NCBI GenBank assembly: GCA_964421575.1
Contig: CAYQXI010000005.1
Span: 1 to 23,129, forward strand
DNA: 23,129 nt
Reading direction: 5' to 3'
Source: JAAOZN01 sp964421575
GTDB taxonomy: Archaea > Thermoproteota > Nitrososphaeria > Nitrososphaerales > JAAOZN01
This document shows positions 22,459-23,129 of the stretch, one piece after another. The notes beneath the pieces were generated by a model that ran no database searches, had not been told where the DNA came from, and worked only from the letters and a program-made list of their open reading frames with translations. The translations under genes were made by a program, and so were the position numbers. The stretch's first letter is position 1; the number at the start of each line of letters is the position of its first letter.

Positions 22459-23129
22459 GTGGGACGCATAGCAAGAGTGCTCACCATAGCGGGCTCAGAC
22501 TCAGGCGGGGGTGCGGGCATACAAGCAGACCTCAAAACATTCGCAGCCCTAGGAGTATATGGTATGAGTACTATCACAGCGGTAACAGCGCAGAACACAC
22601 TCAGCGTCACAGCGGTTCAACCCATAGATCCCCAGATCGTAAGGGAGCAGATAAGGGCTGTGGTATCAGATATAGGAGTTGATGTTGTGAAGACCGGTAT
22701 GCTCTACACATGTGACATAATCGAAGCAGTCGCTGAAGAGCTCAGCCAGCTAAAGGTGCCTATAGTTGTTGATCCTGTGATGGTTGCTAAGAGCGGAGCT
22801 AAGCTACTAAAGGATGATGCTGAAGAGGCGCTGATCAAAAAGATACTACCATTAGCAACGATCGTAACCCCCAACTTACCAGAAGCAGAGAAGTTAGCGA
22901 AGATGAGCATAAAGAGCTTAGAGGATGCAGAGGAAGCTGCCAAGAAGGTGGCAGCCCTAGGACCGAAGGCTGTTGTGGTGAAGGGTGGGCATTTAGAGCA
23001 AGACGAATGTGTTGACACCCTATACTATGATGGCGTAGTCAAAAGATATAGTGGTAAAAGGGTTAGCGGAGGGACACACGGCACAGGATGCACCTTCGCC
23101 TCAGCCATCGCAGCCCTCTTGGCTAAAGG
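22459..23129 (+). CDS. thiD: HMP / HMP-P kinase ThiD (partial, runs off window)
   Basis: 223 residues visible from GTG 22459, open to the window end. The ribokinase-fold HMP kinase motifs are clear: AGSDSGGGAGIQADLKTF at the N-terminus (substrate site), TAVTAQNT, DPVMVAKSGAKLL in the middle, NLPEAE, and the anion-hole GTHGTGCTFASAIAA near the end. ThiD phosphorylates hydroxymethylpyrimidine twice for thiamine assembly. In archaea thiD is often fused to a ThiN (thiamine phosphate synthase) domain; whether that is so here lies beyond the window. It follows the permease stop by 5 nt, one operon under ThiR control. Confidence 0.93.
   Translation, partial: MGRIARVLTIAGSDSGGGAGIQADLKTFAALGVYGMSTITAVTAQNTLSVTAVQPIDPQIVREQIRAVVSDIGVDVVKTGMLYTCDIIEAVAEELSQLKVPIVVDPVMVAKSGAKLLKDDAEEALIKKILPLATIVTPNLPEAEKLAKMSIKSLEDAEEAAKKVAALGPKAVVVKGGHLEQDECVDTLYYDGVVKRYSGKRVSGGTHGTGCTFASAIAALLAK

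Overview
This 23.1 kb window is archaeal chromosome. The evidence is an L11-L1-L10-L12 ribosomal protein block with archaeal SecE and Spt5, a CDC48/VAT ATPase, NucS, an archaeal NFACT/Rqc2 protein, KaiC-like and ThiR (HTH-ThiN) proteins, TATA-box promoters close to start codons (leaderless transcripts), and frequent TTG/GTG starts. The gene set and the many Arg/Lys/Glu residues suggest a thermophilic member of the TACK side (Aigarchaeota/Bathyarchaeia/Nitrososphaeria-like). That placement is inference; no 16S or other decisive marker is present.

Layout. 1-623 (-): a Cas4/RecB-like PD-(D/E)XK nuclease, cut by the window edge and split into two frames at an A6 run. 879-3613 (+): secE, spt5, rpl11, rpl1, rpl10. 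rpl12 follows at 3626-3946 but on the opposite strand. 4017-5915: nucS (-) diverging from a RadB-like recombinase (+) and a small unknown gene. 5868-8131: an EMC6-like membrane protein (-) diverging from an NFACT/Rqc2 gene (+). 8176-9195 (-): a membrane-anchored ClpP/SDH-type serine protease, divergent from cdc48 (+). 11581-12851 (+): a KaiC-like ATPase overlapping an HTH/coiled-coil protein. 13059-17649 (+): three CBS-domain genes, a Mut7-C RNase-like protein that appears to start at ATA, an AMMECR1 protein and a GT-B glycosyltransferase. 17641-18768 (-): a ThiI-like THUMP protein whose PP-loop is destroyed. 18844-20133 (+): asnS. 20123-23129: thiamine block of thiR (-), an NCS1 permease (+) and thiD (+, runs off the window).

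How the genes work together. The first half is protein synthesis and export (SecE, Spt5, stalk proteins), membrane protein insertion (EMC6-like) and quality control (NFACT, CDC48, membrane protease). nucS/radB form a DNA repair pair. The last 3 kb is a thiamine-precursor salvage unit: ThiR would sense thiamine phosphate and control the divergent permease-thiD operon.

Main points of interest: two divergent gene pairs (EMC6-like/NFACT and thiR/permease) share one near-palindromic TATA box placed almost exactly midway, about 28-29 bp from both start codons; a Mut7-C gene whose conserved N-terminus needs an AUA start; a ThiI homologue without its PP-loop; a RadB-like protein without the Walker-B glutamate; an inverted rpl12; and a KaiC-like/HTH-coiled-coil operon beside an array of ten predicted CBS domains. 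I saw no tRNA, rRNA, CRISPR array or insertion sequence. No gene-free stretch exceeds 300 bases.
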